Of a stretch of DNA of 34,523 nucleotides, positions 8,401 through 15,287 are shown one piece after another. The first letter of the stretch is position 1; each line of letters starts with the position of its first letter. The stretch is from CAZQSS01 sp964596405 (lineage in GTDB: Bacteria; Patescibacteriota; Patescibacteriia; Magasanikbacterales; UBA10003): assembly GCA_964596405.1 (NCBI GenBank), contig CAZQSS010000005.1, positions 1 to 34,523 on the forward strand, written 5' to 3'. The translations under genes and the position numbers were made by a program. The notes beneath the pieces are model-generated. The model was not told where the DNA came from. It did no database searches and was given only the letters and a program-made list of their open reading frames with translations.

Positions 8401-9035
8401 TAACCGCTGGGTACCGTGCTCGTACCCACGCCAAATTGGCCGGTGGTGGAAGTGGCAATGAAGACGCTGTTTGAAATCTTCAGGTTGCCGGAAGAGTCCG
8501 TGGCCGGGATGTATGAGCCGTTGCCACCGGACGTGGAAGTGGTAATGCCACCAAGATAGTCAGCGTTGAAAGCGTAGGGGACGGAAGTCAGCCTTTTTCT
8601 GGGTGTCATTTCACTATCGCAACCCGTGCTCGGGCCGGAACAAACGGTGATGCCTAAAAAGAGCGACGGAGCGTTAAAAAGCGTGGCCGGCAAAGCGGCT
8701 AAACTGGCCGAAGTATCGCCTAAATTGACGCTAAATATGCCATTGGTCACTGTCACCGGGGTGCTCGTAACCGAGGCGCAAGAAGAGGTGGCGGAATACT
8801 GACAACTGCCGCCGGTTAACGCGTCATAAATCGTCAGTTTAACGTAGTAAGTGCCGTTGGCCACATTGTAGCCGCTGGTATTGGTCAACTTACCCTGGAA
8901 AGTGATCTGCTGATTGATGGCTTGGGCCGGCTTGGCCGCAAAAATCAAACCAAAAAATACAAAAACCCCTGCCAATATAAAATTGGCGGTTAGGCTGGAC
9001 CACCCAAGATTTTTTTGTATTTTCTCTTTTGTCAT
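5412..9035 (-). CDS. Giant secreted surface protein B (fibre-like)
   Basis: 1207 residues from the ATG at 9035; an in-frame GTG at 9065 would add 10 residues and cannot be excluded. The signal peptide is MTKEKIQKNLGWSS followed by a hydrophobic core ending AAKPAQA. Residues about 40-160 resemble the 'ITFQGKLTNTSGYNVANGTY' domain at the start of many CPR surface proteins. The middle is repeated 'KFYVDSSGNVSASGS' modules and a YadA-like 'FAGGSYSTAKGDQSFAFG' segment. Then comes a 'DLAEKYPIDPACEARGDC' / 'AGDVVAVN' region and a charged C-terminal part. The extreme C-terminus carries an in-frame palindromic repeat ('DEAGPADAGIQDA'). No enzyme motif is visible; likely a cell-surface fibre. It belongs to the same family as gene A. 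Confidence 0.9.
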   Translation of the reverse strand: MTKEKIQKNLGWSSLTANFILAGVFVFFGLIFAAKPAQAINQQITFQGKLTNTSGYNVANGTYYVKLTIYDALTGGSCQYSATSSCASVTSTPVTVTNGIFSVNLGDTSASLAALPATLFNAPSLFLGITVCSGPSTGCDSEMTPRKRLTSVPYAFNADYLGGITTSTSGGNGSYIPATDSSGNLKISNSVFIATSTTGQFGVGTSTVPSGYKSYIESTTAADHLLVIRGKATQSGAMTAWQDSSGGTLGYFTTSTSGGLPYFELNLSGDDATRSGMLYVDNGAYLVQSQLYIGDGTASGTYSYANIILNQQPGYNQGTFFVSDGVSSVSVSGTLGTFGNITSGGHFYPRSDNLYDIGASSTQWRYGNFQGGLLVADGTTTSTLSNNSLISGQTSGSNLGKFYIDSSGNVSASGSLYTFGNVTSTGNATLGDSDAAGGDTTRVYGALVMGLAPTGAAQLAIQASSTTAIPLLIKASDDTSILQTASSSLTFLFDGADYFSQGLALLTLGQTNGALNTAINLKNGGALVVRAPSSENVLAQVGLIGNDGDYYGGLVVSKGGTTTTTLDYQSLILGQATGFKKGKFYVDSSGNVSASGTLAITGHFTPYTDNLYDIGSSSTQWRYGNFQGGLLVADGTTTGTLSNNSLIIAQGSSDNLGKFYVDSSGNVSASGSLGVGQNITASGSNSLSFGANSSSTGQNAFAGGSYSTAKGDQSFAFGKWAGAYGNWSVAMGNNVTSTGSTGFAFGANVQATANNTFVFGRGDYTVDNAPLVNNTLESFMVGFGSSTVPALMVSGAGINSVVGIATTSMIFAGSTRYRLLVDAQGSTNAGIGVNGYIKATGAITQSTSLDLAEKYPIDPACEARGDCPEAGDVVAVNDSAMEGQAFGIFKASATEQGKVIGIVSTQPAFTMEGGLKDSVSRLLALAGRVPVKISTENGAIKIGDKLTVSATVPGAAMKYTGSGTIVGMALENYSSLALGKIVTYVSLSWNKDAGNPADLTTQTDASGQLTQQDLNLGGYNILNVKSIAGKDNKWEIDENGWLINKLITTQGEKKVYSVASESAEINLSGFGQLVNGEARIDFEAATREIISSSTPLKISITLTAPANGVYVLKKDGWGFIVKELNGGVSNATFDWVVIARRKTQAEMDAAMARMNAETTPTSADTAGATSTVIVILPADEAGPADAGIQDAISSSTVSTTTEGVATE
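5471..5507. repeat. In-frame GC-rich palindromic repeat in surface gene B
   Basis: Two hairpins, TCCCGCGTCCGCGGGA and CCCGCCTCATCGGCGGG, are translated as 'ADEAGPADAGIQ', close to the commonly seen 'PADAGIQ' translation of dispersed bacterial repeats. Confidence 0.75.
7027..7225 (-). repeat. Shared surface-protein module, first copy in gene B
   Basis: Encodes 'KFYVDSSGNVSASGS', 'GTLSNNSLIIAQGSSDNLG' and 'GSSSTQWRYGNFQGGLLVA'. It is similar to, but more divergent from, the copies at 384-595 and 7796-8011. Confidence 0.75.
7796..8011 (-). repeat. Shared surface-protein module, second copy in gene B
   Basis: The central part is nearly identical in DNA to 384-595 in gene A, including synonymous positions. 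Conserved protein sequence alone would not explain that. Confidence 0.8.
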
Positions 9036-9079
9036 GTGTTTATCCACATGGGTGTTTTCAAACACCTTTTACATATATT

Positions 9080-9088
9080 ATTATACCA
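9080..9088 (-). promoter_or_regulatory. Extended -10 promoter of surface gene B
   Basis: TGGTATAAT on the minus strand, followed by AATAT as at the gene A promoter. No good -35 is visible. The predicted start site is near 9073. A DnaA-box-like TTATCCACA at 9040-9048 lies just downstream and is probably fortuitous. Confidence 0.55.
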
Positions 9089-9187
9089 TAAAAAAATACC
9101 CACGCCGTGTGGATATTTCAATCTCAAATCTCAAAACTAAAATCTCAAAACTTTTTTGCCCAAAATCCTAACCCGCCTGCCTCTGGA

Positions 9188-9273
9188 TTCCTCCCCTTGG
9201 AAAGGGGAGGTGAGGTGGGGTTGATGTCAGTCGGGATCAACCTCCCCTAGCCCCTCCTTTCCAAGGAGGGGAA
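9188..9273. repeat. Intergenic inverted repeat of the CTCCCC type
   Basis: The left arm CTCCCCTTGGAAAGGGGAGG followed by GGGGTTGAT is complementary, imperfectly, to the right arm ATCAACCTCCCC followed by CCTTTCCAAGGAGGGG. It fills most of the 230-bp gap between surface gene B and the FN3 gene. The rest of the gap is low-complexity A/T-rich sequence with no gene. Confidence 0.8.
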
Positions 9274-9295
9274 GACAAACCTAATAATTCTTAAT

Positions 9296-12200
9296 TTACT
9301 TAATTCTTAATTCTTGAACAAGGGGCTTGAGTTCCGTGTCCGGCGCCAAAACCGCCGAGGCTTCCGGCTGACCCTTCAAGTCAATCGACTCGGTCTGGCG
9401 TTTTTCATAACCGTTTTTTTCATAAGTAATATAATACTCATTGCGGCCCACCAAAAAACTATATCTCCCCCGTTTATCGGTAATCTGGGTTTCCAAAAGT
9501 TTGTTGTATTGTTTATCAAAGATTCTCGCCACCACCAAACCAATCGGGTTGCGGTTGTTTTTGTCGTAAATAATACCCCAACTCTTGGGTTTGGGCGGGA
9601 CGGCCAAATGCCTAAATAAAGCGTAAAAAACGACTTGAGCACCCAGTAAAACACCGGTCAAAATCCCCGGAGTAATGGCCAAAAAAACCACTGACAAAAT
9701 AATGCTGATAATGGAAAGATAATTTTGCAAGCGGCGCAAAACCAGCTGCCGAACAATCCGGCCCACCGGCCGCTCGGCCCCCACCGGATCCAAAGGAATG
9801 TTGGCGGTGATAATCGCGCCTTTTTCTTTGACTTCAATACTTTCGCCATGATAAATATCCACCATTGAGCCGTCATCTTTAAATTCGGCCAAAAACTTGG
9901 TGGGGAAAACAAATTGCGGCTGATTGATTTCTAACTTATACATCCCGGGCGCGGCGATAAAAGCGTAACGGCCTTCTTTGTCGGTCACGCGCGATTGGAC
10001 CACGCGGCCGATAACCGCATCAACCAAACGGACAATCACTAAATCGGCCGGCTGTTTGGTTAAAGAATTATACACCAAGCCCCAACCCTTGCGCTTGCGG
10101 CGGAACAAAATCAAAATTGGTTGAGTAAAAAGGAAACGGAAATAAAGTAAAAATTGCGACAGACCCACGGCGGCGGTGGTGCCGACGGCGGCGACCACGG
10201 CCACAGCCGGCGCCGCTATCTCCTCGGTGGCTTTTTGCACCTCGGGATTAGTTATAATTTTTTTAATTTCTTGGGTGGCAATTTTAGAAAAATAAACTGT
10301 TTTCTGCCCCAAATTTTTGGCTACATTGAGCGCGTTTTCCACCAATGGCGCTTCTGGCTTGATAACGGCTTTCAATGACGGTGGCATGGCGACCAACTCT
10401 ACCAAATTATTAATTATGGCCGGCCGATCAAAAGCAAAACGAAGAGTCTCAACGGTTTTAAAACCGTTAGCGCTGACCCGCAAATAATAACTGCCGGCCG
10501 GCGACACAAAACCAAAACTACCGCCACTGTTGGTATTTTGCGGATTGGCTTGGTGATAGCCGGAAGCGTTCCACAGATCCCAAACATTATTGGCATTCAA
10601 AAAAAATAATTCCACTTGGGCGTTGGCCACCACCTGGCGTTCGCCTTTTGACACAGTGTAAACCAATCCGCCCGGAGCCACTCTCACCACAAAATTTAAT
10701 TGTTCTTTTTGGTTTTGATTATCAAGATATTCAAAACTGATGGTGGCGCTATAATCGCCGGGCCAAGAAAACAAAGTAACATCGGCGGCATAATTTCCAA
10801 AACGATCCAAATTAAATAAATAATTATTCTCGCCAACTCTTAAATTCAAATTGACAAAATCCTTAACAAAAAATTTGGGATTGATACTGACCATCAAATT
10901 TTGACCGGCCAAAACTTCCACTCGCCCGTCTTGGGGCGCTATTTTCAACGACCGCCGGGCGGTAAAAAAATCCACGTTAGACAAGCTAAATCCGCTAATA
11001 GTGGAAGTGGGGGTAATGATAATTTCACAGGCCTCGCCCACGCAACCGCTCGGTGGCGGGGGCGGTGGTGGAGGTGGCGGCGGCGGAGGTGGTTGCAGAC
11101 CAGCTTGTGGCATGGCCGAAGCCAGCGCGCCCGAAGAAAAATTATTGGAAGTGTCATAAGCAAAGGCGGTGTAATAATACGTGACGCCGTTAGTCAAACC
11201 AAGGTCTTCAAAAGTTGTCCCGGCGCCTTGATAAACTTTTACCCCCTCTGGCGGATTTTTTGGCGCTTCAATGGCGCTCCGGCGAATCATCACTCCGACA
11301 AAATCCGAATCACCGGGATTATTCCAATATAAAATAATTTTGGCATCGCCGGCATCAGCTCGAAAATTCGCCACATTGGCCGGCGGATTGACATCGGGCA
11401 AAGTGTCAAAAAAGAAAACCGCAGTCGCTCCTTGATTGCCATTGGCGTCGGTAGACCGGATGGCATAATAATACCGCGTGTTGGCCGTCAAACCACCCAA
11501 AGTCAAGGCGTGATTTACAACCGGGGTTGCATCGGTCTTCAAGGAACTTAACAAATCCAAGTTGGCGCTATAAACTACTTGCGAATCAGCCGGCTCATCG
11601 GTTGTCCAGTTAATCACGGCATAATTTTGGCCTGGTTGAGCGCCAATATCGGATATGACCGGCGGAGTATTATCCCAAATAATGGTAAAAGTCCGGTCTG
11701 GCGTTTCCGAACGATTATTATTCAAATCTATCGCTTCAATTTTATAATGATAGACTGTATTCAACTCAAACGAACCACTATATATTTCGCCGGGCAAAAC
11801 CGCGCTAAAACCCCACATTAAACCGCCCGGACTATAATAACCAGTTGTTTTTGAACCTAATTCATAACCGGTGGTTTTGCCCACTCGGATGGTGCCGGTC
11901 ACCCCGTCTTGATCCACCACCTGCCACTGAAAATAAACACTGCCCTGACTGGGCCATGTCCCCGGCTGACCAATTGTTATCTGGATATTTTGAATGACGG
12001 GCGGGGTGATGTCCGGCCCAACAATCGTCTGGGCTGATGGGCTGTTAGAGACGGCAGACCAATTGGGTGTTTCATCAGCGGCCTTAATGGCAAAATAATA
12101 CGTCGTGTTTGGGGAAAGGCCGGAAACTGTTTTTGATTGGATGGCGCCGGCCATCTGCGGAGTTGGCGGATCGCTAACCAAAACGGTGCCGCCCCAATTC

Positions 12201-12538
12201 GCTTCGGTAATAGGGCCGCCGGTGGCATAACGAATCGCGTATCGATTGGAAAGGCCGTCATGGCCATCATCGCCGGTTGATGTCCATGTGAGAGTAACAG
12301 TAGAAACAGTTGGGGCGCTTACAGATAGATTGGTAATGGCCGCCGGCGGCGTAGAATCACCGCCGCCGGTCGGAGGCGGTGGCGTGGGATAATTAACGCC
12401 TATGGTGGTGCTGCCATCCGTGCTGGAAGTGGCGGAACGCACCGCTTGGATAACGGAAAAAACCGGCAAGATAATAATCAAGCTTCCCAGCAATAATTTT
12501 GCAAACTTGGTTGAGAAAAACATACTCGGCAAAATCAT
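9296..12538 (-). CDS. FN3-repeat surface protein with C-terminal membrane segments and carboxypeptidase-regulatory-like domains
   Basis: 1080 residues. It starts with a hydrophobic signal/anchor (about residues 13-35). Three fibronectin type III-like repeats follow, marked by 'PPAAITNLSVSAPT', 'TPPVISDIGAQPGQNYAVIN' and 'NPPANVANFRADAGDAKI'. Then a 14-proline run precedes an adhesin-like beta region. Hydrophobic segments near residues 775-800 and 945-980 alternate with two copies of a 'GWGLVYNSLTKQPADLVIVR ... DKEGRYAF' domain, which matches carboxypeptidase-regulatory/CnaB-like beta-sandwiches. The start codon overlaps the stop of the upstream DUF916-like gene (ATGA), so the two are translationally coupled. 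Likely an envelope-anchored stalk or adhesin; the function is inferred. Confidence 0.88.
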   Translation of the reverse strand: MILPSMFFSTKFAKLLLGSLIIILPVFSVIQAVRSATSSTDGSTTIGVNYPTPPPPTGGGDSTPPAAITNLSVSAPTVSTVTLTWTSTGDDGHDGLSNRYAIRYATGGPITEANWGGTVLVSDPPTPQMAGAIQSKTVSGLSPNTTYYFAIKAADETPNWSAVSNSPSAQTIVGPDITPPVIQNIQITIGQPGTWPSQGSVYFQWQVVDQDGVTGTIRVGKTTGYELGSKTTGYYSPGGLMWGFSAVLPGEIYSGSFELNTVYHYKIEAIDLNNNRSETPDRTFTIIWDNTPPVISDIGAQPGQNYAVINWTTDEPADSQVVYSANLDLLSSLKTDATPVVNHALTLGGLTANTRYYYAIRSTDANGNQGATAVFFFDTLPDVNPPANVANFRADAGDAKIILYWNNPGDSDFVGVMIRRSAIEAPKNPPEGVKVYQGAGTTFEDLGLTNGVTYYYTAFAYDTSNNFSSGALASAMPQAGLQPPPPPPPPPPPPPPSGCVGEACEIIITPTSTISGFSLSNVDFFTARRSLKIAPQDGRVEVLAGQNLMVSINPKFFVKDFVNLNLRVGENNYLFNLDRFGNYAADVTLFSWPGDYSATISFEYLDNQNQKEQLNFVVRVAPGGLVYTVSKGERQVVANAQVELFFLNANNVWDLWNASGYHQANPQNTNSGGSFGFVSPAGSYYLRVSANGFKTVETLRFAFDRPAIINNLVELVAMPPSLKAVIKPEAPLVENALNVAKNLGQKTVYFSKIATQEIKKIITNPEVQKATEEIAAPAVAVVAAVGTTAAVGLSQFLLYFRFLFTQPILILFRRKRKGWGLVYNSLTKQPADLVIVRLVDAVIGRVVQSRVTDKEGRYAFIAAPGMYKLEINQPQFVFPTKFLAEFKDDGSMVDIYHGESIEVKEKGAIITANIPLDPVGAERPVGRIVRQLVLRRLQNYLSIISIILSVVFLAITPGILTGVLLGAQVVFYALFRHLAVPPKPKSWGIIYDKNNRNPIGLVVARIFDKQYNKLLETQITDKRGRYSFLVGRNEYYITYEKNGYEKRQTESIDLKGQPEASAVLAPDTELKPLVQELRIK

Positions 12539-13410
12539 TCTTTCATTCTCTTTTTTGCTATTTTAATTATTACCAACGCCAGTAACGCCAATGTCACAAA
12601 TTCAAAGATATACAATCGTAATCTTTTTGGGGCTGACCAAAAATTTATTTCTGAAGAATAAATTTTTTGATTATCGCCGAAATAAAGTTCGGCGCGGGCG
12701 GAGTATTTACCCCAGCCACCCAAATTTTCTTCCGGCAATCTAAACTGACGCCGGCTTTGCGGCAAAATCAACTGGCCCAAGGGATTGATAAAAATTGTTT
12801 TCACCGGTTGATGCCGCCAATTGGATATAATTAATTGACCGGCGGGCTTGAGGTGGGTGTTGCCGCTGTTTTCTACCTGTAAATCAAAAGCCAAAACGTC
12901 TTTTTCTTTTTCAAAAGAAACTATCTCCAGTTCCTCTTTGATTTGGCCTTTAATTTTAAAAAGAAAGATGGTGCCCACCCGGTTGACGGCGCCAATGCCG
13001 GTGTTTTTGGGCGGCTGGTCGGTCCAAAACAAGGCGGCATAGCGCCCACCCGGCTGGACTAATAATTTGGGCACTCGGATATTTAATAAAACTTTTTTTA
13101 ACTCGCCGGATTTTAGAGTTATTTTTTCTACCGGCACGCTAATCCAGCGCGCGGCGCCCAAAACATCTTCATTGCCTAAAAACTGAGGTTGACCGGTTTC
13201 TTTTTTGGGTAAAACATTTTCCAAAACCGGATAAAGCGTGAGCGGCTGATTGGTTTCATTAAATAATTTTATTTCCTGAATAAGCGTTTCGCCCGGCTCA
13301 GCTTCTGCTTCTAACAAAGATGGCCCCACGGTTATGGCCTCAACCGACTGGCTTAAAAACAAATAACCTCCCGCCAAAACTAAAACCAAAAAAAATCTTC
13401 GCAAAATCAT
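12535..13410 (-). CDS. DUF916-like secreted membrane-anchored protein
   Basis: 291 residues: an N-terminal signal peptide (MILRRFFLVLVLAGGYLFLS...VEA), an ectodomain and one C-terminal membrane helix (FEFVTLALLALVIIKIA) ending in a basic tail. The ectodomain has 'VGPSLLEAEAEPGETLIQEI' and 'GELKKVLLNIRVPKLLVQPG' followed by 'RYAALFW'. This layout resembles the DUF916 family, which in Firmicutes accompanies WxL cell-wall proteins. It sits 2 nt after the stop of the upstream gene and overlaps the downstream gene by 4 nt, so it is the middle gene of a tight operon. Family assignment is by pattern, not by search. Confidence 0.75.
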   Translation of the reverse strand: MILRRFFLVLVLAGGYLFLSQSVEAITVGPSLLEAEAEPGETLIQEIKLFNETNQPLTLYPVLENVLPKKETGQPQFLGNEDVLGAARWISVPVEKITLKSGELKKVLLNIRVPKLLVQPGGRYAALFWTDQPPKNTGIGAVNRVGTIFLFKIKGQIKEELEIVSFEKEKDVLAFDLQVENSGNTHLKPAGQLIISNWRHQPVKTIFINPLGQLILPQSRRQFRLPEENLGGWGKYSARAELYFGDNQKIYSSEINFWSAPKRLRLYIFEFVTLALLALVIIKIAKKRMKE

Positions 13411-13412
13411 AA

Positions 13413-14075
13413 TTAATAATTCGCCGTCGTCGTAAACGTTACCTGATGACTGTAATAACCATAGGCCGTGGCATTGCCAATGGCCGCTTTATACGTGAGG
13501 GTGGTTTGTTCATTCAAAACCGGGGTGGAGCTGGCGGCCACGCTTTGGGCCACGCCGGTGATGGCGGTATCGGCGCCGTTCATTTGCCCGGCCACGCCCG
13601 AGGTGATTATGCCATATTCTTCACTGCCGGCCGTAACCGAGCTGTCGGCCACGTCATTTATATCCGCGCTGCCAGAACGCAGATTGCCATCCTCCACAAT
13701 CGTAGCAATATAACCGGTTGGTGAATTGGTGGAAACCGTAAGCGTCTCCGGGCCGCTAGCCACCGCGGCGATATTCAAATCTCCCAAAGCAAGCGAAGAC
13801 ACCGACAGAGTGGCGCTGACATAAATAGTGTTGGCCATGGCCTGGAAGCCGGCGGCGACGGTATAATTCGTGCTGGTGCTCTGGGTTGGGCTGATACCCC
13901 CGGCCTCGCCTTCGGTGCTAAAAACACGGTAAGTCTCCGAAACCGGCTCACTGCCGCCCACGCTGACCGTATCAACAAAGACTTTATAATTTTCCGATGT
14001 CATATCAACAGATGAAACCGTGGCTGGAAAATTAAAAGTTAAGGCAAAAATTAATAGAAAAAATAATTTGTTCAT
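13413..14075 (-). CDS. Secreted WxL-like surface protein
   Basis: 220 residues from the ATG at 14075. The frame extends 11 codons upstream into a palindromic element (MMKSRGVDILG), but MNKLFFLLIFALTFNFPA is a complete signal peptide, so I place the start there. The mature part has 'SETYRVFSTEGEAGG', then a beta-rich domain with 'TLSVSSLALGDLN', 'TVSTNSPTGYIATI' and a C-terminal 'YYSHQVTFTTTANY'. The pattern is reminiscent of WxL domains, although the tryptophans are absent. It is the first gene of the operon with the DUF916-like and FN3 proteins. A role as a secreted partner of the DUF916-like protein is inferred. Confidence 0.75.
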   Translation of the reverse strand: MNKLFFLLIFALTFNFPATVSSVDMTSENYKVFVDTVSVGGSEPVSETYRVFSTEGEAGGISPTQSTSTNYTVAAGFQAMANTIYVSATLSVSSLALGDLNIAAVASGPETLTVSTNSPTGYIATIVEDGNLRSGSADINDVADSSVTAGSEEYGIITSGVAGQMNGADTAITGVAQSVAASSTPVLNEQTTLTYKAAIGNATAYGYYSHQVTFTTTANY

Positions 14076-14222
14076 ACCCAGTATATCAACCCCGCGTGAT
14101 TTCATCATTTGGGAAGTTTATTTAGTTTAGTAAAGATTATTTGTTTTTTGATAATCCAGTTTTCTAATCCATTGTCCTTTTTTGTTTTGCGAAGCGAAAC
14201 TTGCGGGGTTGTATTACTGGGC
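14076..14222 (-). repeat. Start-codon palindromic element, family 1, copy E1
   Basis: 147 nt. The plus-strand left end ACCCAGTATATCAACCCCGC and right end GCGGGGTTGTATTACTGGGC form a terminal stem. The left end touches the ATG (14073-14075) of the WxL-like gene. A small hairpin (GTTTTG/CGAAAC) lies inside the right arm, with an A/T-rich variable middle. This is the most divergent copy: its right flank is CGTG instead of CATA. Confidence 0.9.
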
Positions 14223-14265
14223 GTGCTCCCCGCTGGAAATTTAATCCATAATATTATAGAATAAG

Positions 14266-14271
14266 TATAAC
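14266..14271 (+). promoter_or_regulatory. -10 box of the SpoU methylase gene
   Basis: TATAAC ends 9 nt before the ATG at 14281, so the transcript would be nearly leaderless. No convincing -35 is visible. Confidence 0.45.
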
Positions 14272-14280
14272 ATATTTTAT

Positions 14281-14745
14281 ATGCCCAGACCACTCCCGGT
14301 TTTCTACCTAATTGTCCCTGATATTCGCTCGCGTTTTAACGTGGGCGCGATTTTTCGAACCGCCGACGCCCTGGGGGTAACCAAAATATTTTTAACCGGC
14401 TACACCCCGCGTCCGCCTCATCCCAAAATTGATAAGGTGGCCTTGGGCGCCACCAACTCGGTGCCGTGGGAATACTGCCCGCAGACAAAAAAAATTATCA
14501 AAAAATTAAAAAAACAAAAAATTCAAATCGTGGCTTTGGAAAAAACCAAACACAGCCTTGATTTCACCAAGTTTAAACCGCGTTGGCCCTTGGCCTTAAT
14601 TTTGGGCAATGAAAAAACCGGTTTAAAGCCCGCTGTCTTGAAGGAAGCCGACAAAATTATTCACCTGCCCATGCTGGGTAAAAAAGAATCTTTGAATGTG
14701 GCCGTGGCTTTTGCCGCCGCCGCTTATTTTATCAGATATCACTAG
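14281..14745 (+). CDS. SpoU/TrmH-family RNA 2'-O-methyltransferase
   Basis: 154 residues, a minimal SPOUT domain without the extra N-terminal RNA-binding domain of larger relatives. All three SpoU motifs are visible: motif 1 'RSRFNVGAIFRTADALGV', motif 2 'PLALILGNEKTGL' and motif 3 'IIHLPMLGKKESLNVAVAFA'. It should transfer a methyl group from SAM to a ribose 2'-OH in tRNA or rRNA; the site cannot be told from sequence alone. It diverges from the WxL-like operon, with element E1 between them, and is followed 7 nt later by element E5. Confidence 0.92.
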   Translation: MPRPLPVFYLIVPDIRSRFNVGAIFRTADALGVTKIFLTGYTPRPPHPKIDKVALGATNSVPWEYCPQTKKIIKKLKKQKIQIVALEKTKHSLDFTKFKPRWPLALILGNEKTGLKPAVLKEADKIIHLPMLGKKESLNVAVAFAAAAYFIRYH

Positions 14746-14752
14746 GGGCTTG

Positions 14753-14861
14753 CCCCGTTAGAGTTTTAAGTCAATCATTGTTTATCATCAGTCCGAGCCG
14801 TTAGGCGCTTTCGCTTGACTGCTTTCAATTCAAGATAAATTTCGATGAAACTCTAACGGGG
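14753..14861. repeat. Palindromic element, family 2, copy E5
   Basis: 109 nt. The terminal stem is CCCCGTTAGAGTTT/AAACTCTAACGGGG, with a 'GAGCCGTTAGGCGC' internal motif. TTGC is found on both flanks (14750-14753, overlapping the first C, and 14862-14865), suggesting a 4-bp direct repeat. The right end abuts a TTGCCT -35 box. Confidence 0.85.
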
Positions 14862-14891
14862 TTGCCTCAAATAGGCTTAATGTGGTATGAT
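14862..14891 (+). promoter_or_regulatory. Promoter of the DUF5679 gene
   Basis: TTGCCT (14862-14867), 18 nt, then TATGAT (14886-14891) preceded by TGG, an extended -10. The leader of about 58 nt contains a GTTGAGC/GCTCAAC hairpin and no clear Shine-Dalgarno site. The -35 touches the right end of element E5. Confidence 0.6.
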
Positions 14892-14955
14892 GTGGATAAG
14901 AGATAAAAAATAATTTACTTGTTGAGCAAATAAGCTCAACTTAAGCTTAAAACCT

Positions 14956-15135
14956 ATGGAAGGTTATTGCGTTAAGTGCAAGGAGAAAAGAGAGATGAAG
15001 GACTCCAAAGAGGTGACCATGCCAGCTAAAGGCGGCGGCACCAGACCGGCCATGAAAGGTGTTTGCCCTGTCTGCAACACCGGCATGTTCAGAATCTTAC
15101 CCAAAGATTTTGTTCCGGAAAAGCCCAAGAAGTAA
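14956..15135 (+). CDS. Small zinc-ribbon protein, DUF5679-like
   Basis: 59 residues: MEGYCVKCKEKREMKDSKEV at the start, then a basic Gly-rich centre, and a second half with 'GVCPVCNTGMFRILPK'. Two CxxC pairs (C5/C8 and C37/C40) form a likely zinc ribbon. The 'MKDSKEVTMPAKGG(G)TRPAMKG' region resembles DUF5679 proteins of CPR and Chloroflexi. The length and Cys spacing fit. Function is unknown, possibly nucleic-acid binding. It has its own promoter and terminator, so it is monocistronic. Confidence 0.85.
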   Translation: MEGYCVKCKEKREMKDSKEVTMPAKGGGTRPAMKGVCPVCNTGMFRILPKDFVPEKPKK

Positions 15136-15142
15136 TTTTCTC

Positions 15143-15176
15143 AAAAAGACCCGACCCTTGACGGCCGGGTCTTTTT
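15143..15176 (+). terminator. Rho-independent terminator after the DUF5679 gene
   Basis: The stem is AAAAAGACCCG/CGGGTCTTTTT with a 12-nt loop, ending in a T run, 7 nt after the stop codon. Confidence 0.93.
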
Positions 15177-15190
15177 AGTTTATCCTTAAA

Positions 15191-15287
15191 ACACGGATTA
15201 CACAGATCTAATACGAATTTCACAGATCACAGATCTGTGATCTGTGTGTGTCTGTGTTAAAATCTGTGTTTTTAATCTGTGTTTATT
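15191..15287 (+). repeat. 'ATCTGTG' palindromic repeat upstream of tig
   Basis: Repeated ACACAGAT/ATCTGTGT units around the centre CACAGATCTGTG end at the tig start codon (…CTGTGTTTATT-ATG). The same arrangement precedes polA at 30699-30790. Confidence 0.85.

Noticed and set aside
9040..9048. DnaA box at the start of surface gene B
   Set aside because: A single site in coding sequence; expected by chance at this A/T content and not part of a cluster.
11055..11098. GGT/GGC-rich repeat as a CRISPR or microsatellite locus
   Set aside because: It encodes the polyproline run of the FN3 protein. No direct-repeat/spacer array is found anywhere in the window.
14076..14222. Family 1 elements as hammerhead-type ribozymes (GTGATGAAATC resembles part of a CUGAUGA…GAAA core)
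   Set aside because: The core order and the flanking stems of a hammerhead are not present; GTGATGAAATCAT is better explained as a short hairpin.
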